Source of the DNA: Scatophagus argus
Lineage: Eukaryota; Chordata; Actinopteri; Scatophagidae
DNA length: 64,000 nucleotides
Reading direction: 5' to 3'
Assembly (NCBI RefSeq): GCF_020382885.2
Contig: NC_058506.1
Location: 11,138,318 to 11,202,317 of the forward strand
Program-made: the position numbers and the translations under genes
Notes under the pieces: generated by a model
What the model saw: only the letters and a program-made list of their open reading frames with translations
Told to the model about the DNA's origin: nothing
Database searches by the model: none
Shown: piece after piece, positions 23,511 to 36,117 of the stretch
Layout of the letters: the number at the start of each line of letters is the position of its first letter
Position numbering within the stretch: the stretch's first letter is position 1

Positions 23511-26269
23511 TAATTGTCTATGGTGTGCGCTGTCATAGTCACACAGACAGGAAAAATGCAGACTAGCAGGTTTAGGGAGTCCCACCTTTTCCACTCTTGG
23601 AACAGCAGTCTTTCTCAACTTTCCCATCTTCCTCTCATCTAGGCTGTAACACTGGAACACTCCTTGAGGACCGAGCTTCGTTCCCTTAGAGAAGAGATGG
23701 AAGAGTCATCTTTTAGTCGAAATATCAATTTCACACAATTAGAGAACCTACAAGCAGAGGTATACTTACCTGTCACTTTTTTTTTGTTTATTTCACGCTA
23801 AATGTTTTACACTAAATGAATGCACCTGGTAGAGTTTAATTGTGATAGTCTTGTGGATATTATGCTATATTATGCTGCTGGATAGTAGGCCAGATATAAA
23901 AAGCATTATATTTTAAACAAGTCTAAACAATATGAAATTATATCATTTCAAAGCTTCATGAACAATGTTTTCATTTATAGGAAAGTTTATGAATTCTGTC
24001 CATCGATTAATCATTTGAAGTGTGCTATTCAGAGCCCGCCTGCAGCTTTACCAATCCAAAACTTGAATTAAAGAATTGAATTAAAGGTCTTTGCTTTGAT
24101 CCAAGTCAGAGGTCAAGTCTTTAGGGAGTCTGGTCGAATCTCAGATTCCGCATTGGAGACTTGAATCTGACTCAGAGTCTCAAGTTTACAGCTCTGCTGC
24201 TAAATAAATATGGAATTATTAACACAACATTAATCCATACAGATTTAGGAGACTTGTGGACATAAGTATCACTGTCTCAAAGCATGTGAATGACATTTAT
24301 TTCAGTGTTCATCGCAGCCATAAAACAATGGAGCGCTCATTTCATAATCTAAGCATGACAGTATTTTCCGTCACCACTTTCTTGTTTCTCCTTCGTTGCA
24401 TCAGTTATTAAATATTTTGTGTTTATTTTCCTCATTTACAGAACAGAGTTTTGCTGGAGCGGCTCTCCCACATGGAAGCCCAACTAAAAGCTTCAGAGGA
24501 GGACTGCGATAGACTCCGCATGGAGAGAGAGAGACTGAGAGACAGACTGTCAGAAATACAGGAGACGCTGAGAGAGAAAGAAGCAGAGGTGAGGATCGGT
24601 GACTGCAGCGATGAAAGATGAATCCTGAGTGAGAATCACGTGTAGCAGAAGACATCACTCATCACTAACAGAAGTCACTAACATCACAAGCTTGAAGCGC
24701 TTGATCTACGTGTGTGTGTGTGTGTGCCTGTCTCTCATGGTGTGTGTTTGTGTATACATGTAGATAGAGCAGGAGCAGGGAGTGGTGTTTGAGTTGCGAA
24801 CCTTGAATCGCTCTCTACAGCAGAAAGCTCTGAATCTGGGAGAAGACAGCATTCTGGACTGTGCACACACACAACCTCTTTCACTGCACAGTGAAATTCA
24901 GCAATCACAGGTATACACACACACACAATACTAATTCTGACCCAGCGTATTGGCATCCTTTTGATGATTTGAAACTAACTAACTAACCAGTCTCTAAAAT
25001 ACCAAATTTGCATCAAAAGCACAAACACCTGGTAATAAGTGTTAAGACATCACTAACCTTTCTATCTGTTGTGTTGTCTCCTGCTAACCAGGCTAAAGAA
25101 GCTCTTCTAGCTCACTCGGCAGTCCTGCAAGCAAAAGATGAGGAGATACAAGCGCTCACAGAGGAGGTCTGCTGCACTCTACACAATCACACATACAAAC
25201 ATGACCCACGCAAAACACAGCGCCGCTCCACTCAAAAATGTGTTTAACTCATCTGCATATTTGACTATGTAATATATTCAGATTTTTATATTAAAAGGTT
25301 TTCACTCAATGTAAAGCCAAATTCGAGACATGTGCCTTTGAGATTATTTTGACATCACACCTAGTTTTGAGCCAGTCTTGGTTCAATATACAGCTTACAA
25401 GTGTGATGTGTGAGCCTGAAACTTACACATTACATGCAGTTAAATGTCAGTGAAGTAGCGGTGACAGTACTTTACATAGTCATATTTTTCAATGAAGCAG
25501 AACACATATATGAAAAAAAAAGGTGAGTTAATTCATTTTTGTGGAGAAACCATGATAGAAACAAATGATTTTTATGTGTCTTGCAACATTTCTGGAAGGT
25601 ATCTTTAAAATGCTTAGATTTCAATTTTAATTAAGGAAAAATAAAATGTTATGACTGAAGACATTACAATATATTTACGCCATCCACTTTCAAATGTTGC
25701 AGTTGCAGTCTCAACGAGAAGAGCTGGAGTCTTTGAGGGAGGAAATCAAGCCATTTAGAAGCAGTTCTGGAATGCCAAGCTACAGGTAACGCTACACAAC
25801 TGCATAAATGTGCAACTGGCTTGAATTCATCTCATTTCATCTGAACCCACAGAGACACATGTTTTGCTAATCATTATATCAATGTCCAGTTCCTTAGAGA
25901 GTGAGCTGGCCACAGTACGTCAGGAGAAAGAATCACTAACTCAGCAGCTTCTCAACACTATCAAACACAAGGTGGCGCTGTCTCAAGAGCTGGATGCCTG
26001 GCAGGTGAGCCTGTGTGCAGGGGTATAAAAGTTTTGGAATCTCAAATAGTTCAGTGTACAAGCAGACTACTGTTTCTCCATCTGAACTTTTCATCTTGCA
26101 GGAGGACATGCGGTTGGTGATCAATCAGCAGGTGCAGCAAAGGGAGGAGGACAGACAGAGACAATTACAGCGAGAGAAAGAAACCTCAGTAGGACTCCAA
26201 AGAAGCAAGTCTTTAAGAGTGAAGGGAGAAGGAGGGAAAGGATTCTTCTCCTTTTTCAAAGACAAATAA
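22317..26269 (+). CDS. bicdl2: BICD family-like cargo adaptor (bicdl2-like), coiled-coil dynein adaptor
   Basis: Coiled-coil adaptor expected to join cytoplasmic dynein-dynactin to Rab-marked vesicles. Nine exons, 22317-22565, 23149-23364, 23643-23759, 24442-24588, 24764-24910, 25092-25166, 25703-25785, 25890-26004 and 26102-26269, code for 438 residues (human BICDL2 about 508). After a Ser/Pro-rich head (residues 10-50) comes AAELG at about 57-61, the CC1-box type motif (AAxxG) that contacts the dynein light intermediate chain. Long Glu/Arg/Leu heptads follow to about residue 410. SLHSEIQQS at about 283-291 fits the Spindly motif that binds the dynactin pointed end. The basic/aromatic end GKGFFSFFKDK is striking. 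A second ATG follows the first directly. BICDL1 or a fish-specific bicdl2l copy are the alternatives; the family is surer than the paralogue. Confidence 0.75.
23476..23509. repeat. (TG)n microsatellite in bicdl2-like intron 2
   Basis: About 17 TG units, some 130 bp before the acceptor of the exon at 23643-23759. Confidence 0.95.
24100..24190. repeat. Possible degenerate CAAGTC-rich repeat in bicdl2-like intron 3
   Basis: Several spaced copies of CAAGTC/GAGTC-like words, for example GTCAAGTCTTTAGGGAGTC and CAGAGTCTCAAGTT, resemble an interspersed fish repeat built of AAGTC-type words. The evidence is weak and the family cannot be named. Confidence 0.3.
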
Positions 26270-28430
26270 CACAGAGAAGTGGCAGCATTTGGACCTTTAT
26301 CTCTGCCACCATGAATTTATGCTGCTAGATGATGTACGCTGTACATGTGATATCAGTGAAATGTTTACAGACCTCATATTTGAATTTATTTGTATATATT
26401 TATGTGCATTCAAACTTTATATTAAAATCTCAAAGCCACCACAGTGTCTTTTTTGGTGTGTCCTAATAGTTTGGTTGTTTTTCACCACGGTATCTTAAAG
26501 CAGCATTTTGATTTATTTATTTTATCACTGTCTTTCTGTGCATACAGAAAACAAAGACAATTTTCGAGGCAGCGCATAGATGTGAATTCACACAACATGA
26601 TGCAACATGACACAACAACACAAGTTTGCAAATGATTGTACTTGAATGAAAAATCCACCTGAGTTCGGGGATTTTATGACTTCAAAATGAAGGGAGGGTA
26701 AAAAAAAGTAGGGGCTGACAGGGCAAAACTGAAAGAGCATCACTTTCTTCTCAACCCAAACATACAGTCGGTGCCATGGTCTTTGTTGTCCATTGCTATA
26801 TTAGCTTTGACTGTTTATGCCAAAAAACAAAAACGGCCCAGTAGTCCGATTTATAAGACTGACACTTTGCAAAATGTTGCTTCACTTTCTGTCTGAATAT
26901 AACTTAAGCTGAACCAAACACAAAACAGACTTATTGCAGTGAATTTACTGGTGAACTATTCAAACATCCTGTAGACGTGGGGCAACATTAATGTTGATTT
27001 GGAGCCTCTGATGTTTCGGCTACCCGATAAATGTGGAACCTTCACACTTCTTTTGGCTTTGCTTTGTTCCGTCAATTCCTGACAAATATATTTGACGTTT
27101 AAGCTTGCTAGATGCTGAAATACCAAACAAGAGTTAAAGGAGGCTGAGGACATTAATAGGTTCCCACACCTACTTAAAAATCAAATACAAGCACTTTCCA
27201 AGACTCGATTCAACGTAGCCTTACTAACATGAAGTATGGGAAAAAAAACCCCATCATTTTCTCTTCCTGCACAAAATATATAAATTCAAACACTTTCAGT
27301 GACTCATGTCCTTGGGAACCCAGAGAGAGTTCAAAGTTTAGTTTAGTTTTTTAACTTAGTCATTTGATTCATTATTAATATTAAAAAATATGACTAATGT
27401 AGCTTTAAAATACAGTGTGATGTCTCTATTATAACAAAACCCTGAAACAGTAACTCTCATAGAAATAACATCTTTAATAAATTAAGTCCAAAAAGACAGG
27501 TCATTCCTTTCCACTTCTCTCTATGCTTATATTACATAATGTAATAGAGATGCAACTTTTCTTATGTTAAACAGGATTTGAAATGCCCACAAGCAGTGTG
27601 AGTAGTGCAGGTTGCATACAGGTCAGTGTTTCCCTCTATATACATACAGTACAGTACAGTCCTGGCTCAGTAGAGTCAGTGCAGAGCCGCTCTCACATCC
27701 CCTCAGCTGGAGGTTAGTATACATGGAGCAGCACCTTTTCTCCCACAGTCCACGGGCTGTTTGTTCATATGTGGAATGTCACACAGTTTTTTATGCTGGA
27801 AAAAAATAAAAATGTGCACACAATCAAATGCACAATCACCTATTCATACGCACAGTTTTAAGGAGCATACTCCATTTGCATCATTTCACCTGATTTTGAC
27901 ATTATGCTCTTAGATCGATCCTATCTGCATTAGTTTGTGTGATAATTACCTAGTGAGCTTGAGATAAGTAAACATTTAACTGATGTTTTTACTCTTTTCA
28001 AAACTGCATGTTGCATGTGTGTGTTCAATCAGTGATGGGTTAAATGCAGAGAAGAATTTCAGTGTATGTAAAAATATACTGACAATAAAGGTTTGAAGTT
28101 TAAGTTTAAGTTTAAATTCAAGATTTAACAGACAGCAGTCTTGGACTATTTAAATAATACCCACATAAAAAAACAGCGTGGACATTGGGAAAAGAATATT
28201 GTGAATTTGGGCGTTTGTATCTCTTATCCCAAGCAGGTTTTCTGTTTCTACAAACCAATGGCTGCCTAGAAGACAGGAAAAATTATGTACTAGTTTTAAA
28301 AAAAAAAACAACAAAACAAAACAAAAAAAACTGGTGTGCTTCAAACAAGGTTAGCAGAAAGAGCAGATAAAACACTACCATCTTGCCATATGTTCTATAT
28401 ACATCAGGTGTATCTATACTAGTAAAAAAC
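26270..28430. other. bicdl2-like - tomm40l intergenic region
   Basis: About 2.2 kb between convergent genes. ATTAAA at 26421-26426 may be the bicdl2-like polyadenylation signal. Apart from the retroposon tail at 28033-28115, I see no exon or RNA gene. Confidence 0.55.
28033..28115 (+). mobile_element. SINE/L2-type retroposon tail remnant
   Basis: GGGTTAAATGCAGAGAAGAA followed by TTTCAGTGTATGTA and GACAATAAAGG is the same 3' tail as in the full SINE at 44611-44878. The tRNA head is missing, so this is a 5'-truncated copy. It ends in a short (AAGTTT)n run. Confidence 0.65.
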
Positions 28431-28436
28431 TTTATT
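28431..28436 (-). terminator. Polyadenylation signal of tomm40l
   Basis: AATAAA on the minus strand, about 390 bp beyond the tomm40l stop codon. It is the first canonical hexamer I see. Confidence 0.5.
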
Positions 28437-28824
28437 TTCAGTTTTCAGTAAAGCACACCCCTTATCCTTTCTGTTTCCAGTGCCCAGAGGATGATGTCCA
28501 GTTTCAGCAGGAATGGAACACAACTGTAGTTTCAGTTGTTGAGTCCCTCAAAATGTTCAGCCATTTTCCCTTTTTAAACCTATTTAATTAAAAAAAAAAT
28601 ATATATCACCTCATTATTGAGAGGTAGGTTGCAAGATGAGGTGCTTCGATTTACAAAAACATTTTGGGCTTCAACACCCAAACAATCCACGATACTGAGG
28701 TGGTCCATACAAAGCGTTTTAGTGAGGCTGATAAACCTGGGAAGATCAAGTTGTGCCTCTGAAACAAGTCTCTGGATGGATGTCCTGACAGTGAGTTGTA
28801 ATTCCAGCACGGGTTAGTGAAGGA

Positions 28825-30865
28825 TTATCCCACATTGACGCCTAGGCCCACTTGCAGCTTGTCACCTCTGTGATTTACAAAGGCACCCATGATCAAGGTG
28901 GCAGGGAGTGGGGTCAGACGCTTCTCCAACACGCCTCCTATTATACAGCGACTGTTTATCATACCTGGATACAGACACAATGAGCATATCTTATAATGTA
29001 TGCTTTCTTGATAGTTTTCACTGAACAAGTTCTAGAAAGAAGCTTACCTCGAAAGACCATGTTGGCCTCTGGAAGTTCCATCTGGTACCCAAATGAGGTT
29101 GTGGTCTCCTGTGTTCTGGTGCTGGCTTCAAATTCAACCCCAACTTGAATCTAGTGAACACAAACACACTCAGATGGAGATTTTCAATATACACCTAAAG
29201 TAACTGACACTTTTACCACAACATGGTGGCATTTGTGGTACCTGTTTGTTGGCTCTGTGATAGTAGCTAGCATGTGCACCTCCTTTCCCAGCATTCAGCG
29301 TCGCCACCCAGTTTGGCCCTTCATACAGAGAGACAGAAAAAGTTTAAATGCCGCTGCTAATTTAAGTAAAACAGATCAGAAAACGGCAAATCAGCAGACA
29401 AAGCAAATGTTCAAAGTAGATTCACTAAATCTCACTTGAGTATTGCCCAGCCAAAGTAAGTATTCCACCTTCCTCTGCTCGGCCTCGATGGTAGACCAGC
29501 TCCCCTCCTAAGACCAGCCCAGAAGAGACACTCTGCAGGAAATGCGCCACAAGAATGACTGACCCAGAGAAACACACACAGATACATCAGAGATTAGATC
29601 AACAAAATATCATCAATAAATGACACTTGCATTCAGTTGAAACTCTAAAGAAAACGTATAAAAATATTATATCAGAAAAATATCTGAACAAAAACAAAAC
29701 ATTTGACTGATTGCAATAGCGCTTTTGTAACATCACTCGATAATGACAGCAAGACAATACAATCAGGAACAACTAGTGACCATAAAACTCAGAGTCATAC
29801 TCAGACCAGGCTCTTATCATTCCACCTAGTCGGGTCTCACCTGACTCTCTGAGGACATCTGGGTTGGCTACCGTCACAGCAGCAGTGAAGTCATTCCCTC
29901 TGTACTCAGTTTCAAACTGCCAGGTCACAAACTGGGACTGCTGGGTCTAAAACACAGTCAACAATTCACTCATTAAGATGTTTGCAGCACGGAAAAGGCA
30001 AAGGGAAGAGACAGGTATTAGGAGCTCACCTGGAACACTGTTCTGGCTCGTACACGCTCAGTGAGATGCAACAGGGCGTGAGCATTCAGACTGCCTGAAG
30101 AGTCCATCTCACCGATCAACGCTGGGGCATCCTAAAATGCGAGGGTGGATCAAGATGTAACCCATCAACTCAAAAAGGCTGCAGCTTGAACATTAATGAC
30201 AAAGTATCTGTAACATATTTACAATGTAAAGATTCATGCTTGACCTTGTCCTTGCTGTAATCATCAGACTGCAGATGCTCCACATGGAATCGATAGTATG
30301 AAGGACTAACAGCACTTAGATGGAGAGCATGACTGACCTGGAAGCAAACAGATATATCATGTTGAAGATAACGCAGTAACACATTTTCAGATGTAAGAGA
30401 CTTACAACCGTATAATCTTCATATGCAATAAATTGTTTGTATGTAAATTACTGTGGGTGGAAAAGTCACCTTGAAAAAGCTGCTCAGGGTTTTATTGAGG
30501 ATCATCTTGACTCCCTCAATCTGTTGAGGAAACACATCTGGGAACAGAAAAACAGTTGTAGCCTTAATGCAAGAAGAAGATGGGTTTTTACACTATTTGC
30601 CTACTTTCCTCTATTCCCTACACCATGAGCATGATGTGTACTCCAAAGCTCAGTTTTCCCATTGCTTTTTACCAGACATACCTTTGCAGCTCCTGTGCAG
30701 AGAATGAAAGCTGCCTGGGTTGGGTAGGCGACCATCCCTCCTCTCCCAGCGCGGTGGACTGTCCCAGTGAGCAGGATGTGCGTCCCAGCGAGAAGGAGGA
30801 GGGTCCGTAGAGAAAGGCCAATTCTGATGGCCTGGACCGGAAGACAAAGCCAAAACGCTGCCCAT
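28825..30865 (-). CDS. tomm40l: TOM40-like mitochondrial import pore (TOMM40L)
   Basis: Beta-barrel protein of the mitochondrial outer membrane, paralogue of the TOM40 import channel. Nine exons, 30682-30865, 30470-30537, 30245-30337, 30030-30131, 29841-29946, 29436-29558, 29242-29318, 29048-29150 and 28825-28964, code for 331 residues (human TOMM40L about 308, TOMM40 361). The short head [14 protein letters not shown] leads into [19 protein letters not shown], which matches TOMM40L more than TOMM40. Other family marks are [70 protein letters not shown] and EFEASTR. The last strand ends [11 protein letters not shown] in place of the usual FGLTIG type end. A 3' splice signal just above the ATG (about 30885) suggests a separate noncoding first exon further upstream. 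Confidence 0.9.
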
Positions 30866-32130
30866 GTGGGCACAACACTCCCTACAGGACACAAAAGACG
30901 AAGAAGAGCTGTATCATGATGTTATCTCCAATTTAACTATCTCGTCTGCAGCTTGTACCTGCACCATTTAAAACCAGACTCAAAATCAGTTTCCTGAAAC
31001 AAAACCACATTTTCACTGACCAAAAGAAGCATAGGCAATGTTCTGTTTATAAATCATATTAAAAAATTTAATTACACACCTCCACTCAGAGAATCTTGCA
31101 AAATAAGTTAATGACATCCAAGATGCAAAAATAAAATAAAAAATAAAGAAAGAAAGAATACATACAAACATATTTTTCAATTAATTTAGCTATTTCTTTG
31201 AATTGGTTTACACTGGATTTAAAATTTGAGTTGTAATAATGATTACTACAATGTGCATCATGCAAGGATGTCTTGTATATACATGCAGGTTCAGCAATTC
31301 CGTTAGCTAGCATGACCTTAGCATCATTAAAAACATACAAATATGAGCCTTAGTTCTTTTACTACCTACTTCCGTTGCTGACAAATGACCTTACAATCCG
31401 AAGTGGAACTGAGAATCGCACATCGAAAACACTGTCAGTTGAATTTTTCAGAAATAAACTTCTAAAACGCTAAGATGATTGATGCTGGGATCAACTGATG
31501 CTGCAAATAGCCCCCTCCTACATATACGATGCGCCACTCGGCAAATGTGTCCTCCTGAAACCACAACGGGTATCCGGTACTTTAAAAAATATACGTTTTT
31601 ACATTTCAGCGCATAAAACATAATGCTATGAAAACAAAGACTATACATTTTTATATAGCTAATTTTGGTTGAACATGCATTAATTTCGCCGTTTTGTGGC
31701 TTTGAGTCTAAACAACGTAACGTTCATTAAGTTCATGTTTCTTGTCGGACTACTGTATCTGCGACACAGTGTTCCAAGCAAGCTGCTGATATTCATGAGG
31801 CTGCTACAGGTGATCGGCTTTCTTGTGCTGTAGCGCCGAGGAGCAGGAGAAGGTCAACGGTTTTTTTCTACATTACAGTCAATATAATTACTCTTAGTCA
31901 GACGAGGCAGTCTCAGACACACGTTACGACGTTACTTAACATTAGAGTATGACATTACTCATTAGACACATCAAATTTGATCATGAAGAAGACTGAGGAT
32001 AGTCGCCGCTCTCCCACGCGCGTCTGTTCCTTTTGCATTCAGAGCTGTGAAAGAGGGAGCAGATTTCGGGGCAGTCTGTCAGGAAACTGAGTTTTTCTGT
32101 TGTGTCCCCTCGTTTCCAATTGGGCTGGAT
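30866..32130. other. tomm40l - fdxacb1 divergent promoter region
   Basis: About 1.26 kb between the start codons of two divergent genes. On the minus strand an ETS/GABP-like word (CGGAAGT) lies at 31368-31374 and a similar word near 31398; GABP sites are common in genes for mitochondrial proteins. A noncoding tomm40l exon probably lies in the first 500 bp. The last 400 bp before fdxacb1 are richer in CpG. Confidence 0.5.
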
Positions 32131-35100
32131 ATGTCTCCTTCGCGGTCCATATTGCTGGTGGGAGAAGGGAACTTCTCATTTTCTGCCTCTGTGAGCCAGC
32201 TATACTCTGAAACGGAGACCAGCATAACGGCCACTTGCCTGCAGCATCAGGAGGAGGCACTGCGGCATGAAGGTGCAGCTCGAAACATTCAGATCATCAA
32301 GGACTCAGGTACGAGTTTGTGAGTGCTTTCGTATTTATGCTGCGCTCTGCTTTGTGGGACTACACTTTTTGTACACTTTATCTTACATGTTCCACATCCA
32401 CATCTTACAGGTGGATCGGTGCTGTTCGAGGTGGACTGCAGGAAACTGGGAGAATGTGCATCTCTGCAGGGCCGTGTGTTTGACCGTGTGGTGTTTAACT
32501 TTCCTCACTGCGGGAGAAAGAGTGGAGTTAAAAAGAACAGAGAGCTTCTCAAGGACTTCTTCCTCAGGTATACCTAAAGTACACCATAGGGGTCAATCCA
32601 TTCACGGCATTTTGTGTTGTCTCTGGCATCCAAGATCAAATTTTTTTTATTACATCATACAGGCTAGTATAAGTAGAATTACAGCATAATTTTAAACCTT
32701 TAAGTAGTTTGACCAAAAATCATTGACTGATTGAGGCAAACTGTCTGATAAGAGATTGTGAGAGGGGACCACGATACGCAACGAAGGTTCCTAGTTGGAA
32801 TTAGAACCAGTTAGAAGCAGTGATGCTATTGCGCAGTAACCACTCGGCCACCAACACCATACTCACATGATTATTTGAAAAAAATAAAACACTGTGGTGC
32901 ACTCAGGTATTGTTACTTTTTTCCCTATCAAGAAATCACTTTATACTCTGATTTATGACTCTTAATATCACTGGTTGTGCACTGTTAAGTTGAATTGAAC
33001 TATGTATTGTTCCTGAATTTTGCTTGTTATGCTGAACACAACACCATTTTAGAAGACAAAACACAGTGACATTTCAGATTAAATGAAAGCGTGGAACAAA
33101 CCTTCTTATTTGTCACTAGTCACATGTCAAGTCTCTGGTGACAGTTCAGTTTATTGCCTGTTTCTATTGTGTACTGCTCTGCTTGTGTCCTTGCACAGAT
33201 TTTAAATTGAGTTTGAAAGCATGGAAGAGCAGATGGAAATCATAAGGGACAGCTCTAACAAAAGACACTTATATGATGTAATACTTGATGCTGCTTTCAG
33301 CGTATCGTGCCTTTAAAAGCACACTTGAAAGAATTAGGACTGAGGTGATGGAGCAGCCACTCTTCAACAAGTGACATCAGAAGCTTCACAGCTATATAGA
33401 TCATCCACGTCATGATATGGTAAAAGCACATTAAGTATAACATTGTATTAGTGTCCTTTATTAAAATGGTCCATTATGATTTTCATCTGCTCCTCCATCC
33501 TTCAAGCTCAATTTAAAATTTGTGCAAGGATTCTGGTGAGAGTACTGCACAATAGAAACTAGGAATGACATTAAGTTGTCTGAGTCCTTAACTGTCGCCA
33601 GGGACTTGAGAACTGACCAATCACAAACAAGAATGTTTGTCATGCCTTTTCTGTAATCTGAAATGCTGTGTTTTGTGACACGTTGTTGTGTTTTAACTTT
33701 CACGGCCACCGTAGGCTTTAAGTGATTGATATATTTATGAACTCCTATGGCTGCTTGTGTTTAAAAGGTTTATGTAGAAAAACATATTTATATTTTGAAA
33801 AGTAAGGTAAATGGATAAGTTTGGTGTCAGAATCAAACCTGTGATTATTACTGGGGATGATGATACACAGCTCTAACTGTGTACATACATATACATACAT
33901 ACACATACATACATACATATCCTTTTTCATGACAATATAGTGACCACTTTGTTTTTCTGTGCTTCCAGTTGTGTTCAGGTGTTGGCTGAAGATGGGGAGG
34001 TTCATGTTTCCTTGTGCAATGGACAGGGTGGGACACCAGCTGACCACCCGCAGCGAGAGTGGCACAACAGCTGGCAGATTGTTGCCATGGCAGCAGAGGC
34101 ACATCTAATCCTTACTGATGTCCATCCTTTTGAAAGTGGCAAATACCAGAGCTACAAGTGCACTGGATACAGGTAAGGAGCAAAGGTGAGTGTTATAGTG
34201 TATAAATAGAAACAGACCTTTGTGTCCCTCTGTGGACGTGTGGGTGTTTAGTCATTGTGTGTTTGCATACGGATGCTGTCTAATGATAGTGTTTCTGTTG
34301 CACAGGAGCCAGGATAAGGGCTTTCATGTGGAGAAAGCTTTGCTCTATGTGTTCACTCGCAGCCTCCCCTACACCTCTGCTCAGATACTTAAAGTGGAGG
34401 AGGCTGTTGAAGGGGAGAAAGTTCAGTACAACATACCAGCCGAGCTCAGTGATTACATATTCAGGTACAGTTAACGAGAGACTCTCATGCTATTTGAGTA
34501 ATAAGGCATCAGTGCAAAAAAATAATTGGTTACATAACCATGTACTTACTGTCTCCTTTTTTTCATCAGGGGATTTCTCTGTTCAGGCTCTCTCCACCCT
34601 GTCAGGTTGGTTCAAGATTTTCTTCTCGAAGGACTGGCGGAGAAGTGGTCAGTCTCCATGACAACAGAGACCTTTCCCTTCCTCCTCACAGCCCAACAGC
34701 TACAGGCGTGCTGCCATGAGGTTGACGGTACACACTGCTACTGGATCCAGCTGCTCCAGAAAGACCTCAACTCTGATGCTCATACTTGTGCGGACAAAAT
34801 AAAAGATCTGCTGACATTTCTGGACGGTCAGGGAAGCACGGACACATGTGACACTCCATCAGCCACGTGTGTTGCCTCGGATAAAACGGACAGGGTGAGG
34901 GGTAAAGGAGCCGAGAGCTTAAGGTCTGTATGCTCTCTTGATGTGGATCCCGAGGATGAAGGTGGTCTTTATGTGCTGCGTCCATCACTGCTCCCTCAGA
35001 TGGAAGAGCTCCTGAATAAAAAAGAAGAATTGATTAACAATGCAGAGAGTCGTGGGGAGAATGACGAGAACAATAAACGTGCTGAAGCTGAGGGGTCTTG

Positions 35101-35818
35101 TGGGGGCTGTAATGGTGTTACCAGCTTGTTATTTGGCATCAGTGGCGTTGTGTTTAGGAATGTGCCCGTCAGCCTCTGGGCTCTGCCTGCCTTCCACGAG
35201 CTCCTTCTCAGAGGCATTTTCCCTTCAGATTGTAAGCCAGTCAAATTGCTTGGACAAAAGCTGGAAATGCTGCTCGCTCCCTACAAGGTCTCCCTGGTCA
35301 AAGAACAGCAAGGTCTGTGTCTGACGGCACAGCCAGTGGGTGTGGTCGGAAGGGTATTTGCAAGCGATGCAAGTGACAAAGATGACCACATCAGCATCAC
35401 CATATCCTTAAATTTGGACCTCCTTGCGGTGCTCCTGTTCTCACTTCCCAGCTGGCGGCTGCTGTGGTCACATGACCCGCGCTTTTTAAAACAGTTTGCA
35501 CTCCGCCCGTCCCCAGGGACACCTTTCCAGCCATTCTCCCTGTTCTCGGAGCACATCAGCTTTGACATCAGCTTCTGGACAGGGCCGATGTGGGAGGAGA
35601 GGAAGTTCCACGCTGTGGTTCGAGAGGCCAGTCACGGAACAGTGGAGCAAGTAAAGCTCATTGACATGTTCTCCCATCCTGACTTGAGCCAGACCAGCTA
35701 CTGCTACAGACTCACCTACCACTCACACACACATGCTCTGTCACACACACGAGCCCTCCAGTTCCATAAACTCCTTGAATCCTTACTTTCCTCTCGGCTG
35801 CAGGTCACCATCAGGTAG
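32131..35818 (+). CDS. fdxacb1: Ferredoxin-fold anticodon-binding domain-containing protein 1
   Basis: Five exons, 32131-32308, 32411-32567, 33969-34172, 34306-34464 and 34570-35818, code for 648 residues (human FDXACB1 about 624). The N-terminal ~200 residues are a Rossmann-like domain related to yeast Bmt5 rRNA uridine methyltransferase; the SAM-site motif ILLVGEGNFSFSASV is at residues 7-21 and VVFNFPHCG near 100. A variable middle follows. The last ~95 residues (about 554-648) are an FDX-ACB domain, as in the C-terminus of mitochondrial PheRS (MWEERKFHAVVREASHG, VKLIDMFSHPDL, SYCYRLTY). The cellular function of the family is not settled; RNA modification or tRNA contact is inference from domains. 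An in-frame ATG 84 bp upstream (32047) could add 28 residues, but the chosen start matches the family. The large last exon holds two thirds of the protein. alg9 follows on the same strand, as in human. Confidence 0.9.
33882..33919. repeat. (CATA)n microsatellite in fdxacb1 intron 2
   Basis: An imperfect run of about nine CATA/ACAT units, about 50 bp upstream of the acceptor at 33968. Confidence 0.9.
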
Positions 35819-36043
35819 CTGAATCTGAATTTCTAGGAGGATCGGGGATAAGCTTATAATCTGCAAAACTGTGATTGAATGGTGTTGCTTGCTCTAGTAT
35901 GCATTTAGAATGTGATTGGACCTTTGTGTATTTGTGCAACCCATTGTTTGACATAGGTTTGTGCTCTATCGGGACTCATTGTGAAACAGTAAAAATTCAT
36001 ATATTGTGCACACTGTGGAGGAGCATAAAAGCAAGTATTTTCA

Positions 36044-36049
36044 AATAAA
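36044..36049 (+). terminator. Polyadenylation signal of fdxacb1
   Basis: AATAAA about 226 bp after the fdxacb1 stop codon. Confidence 0.6.
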
Positions 36050-36117
36050 ACAACCCTGACCAGCCTCATCTTTGGCATAATAGCATCTTTAACAAGCACA
36101 GGCAGTTTACATTTCTG

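Noticed and set aside
32750-32870. Possible degenerate SINE in fdxacb1 intron 2
   Set aside because: A few words such as AACCACTCGGCCACCAAC look tRNA-SINE-like in reverse, but head, body and tail could not be matched.
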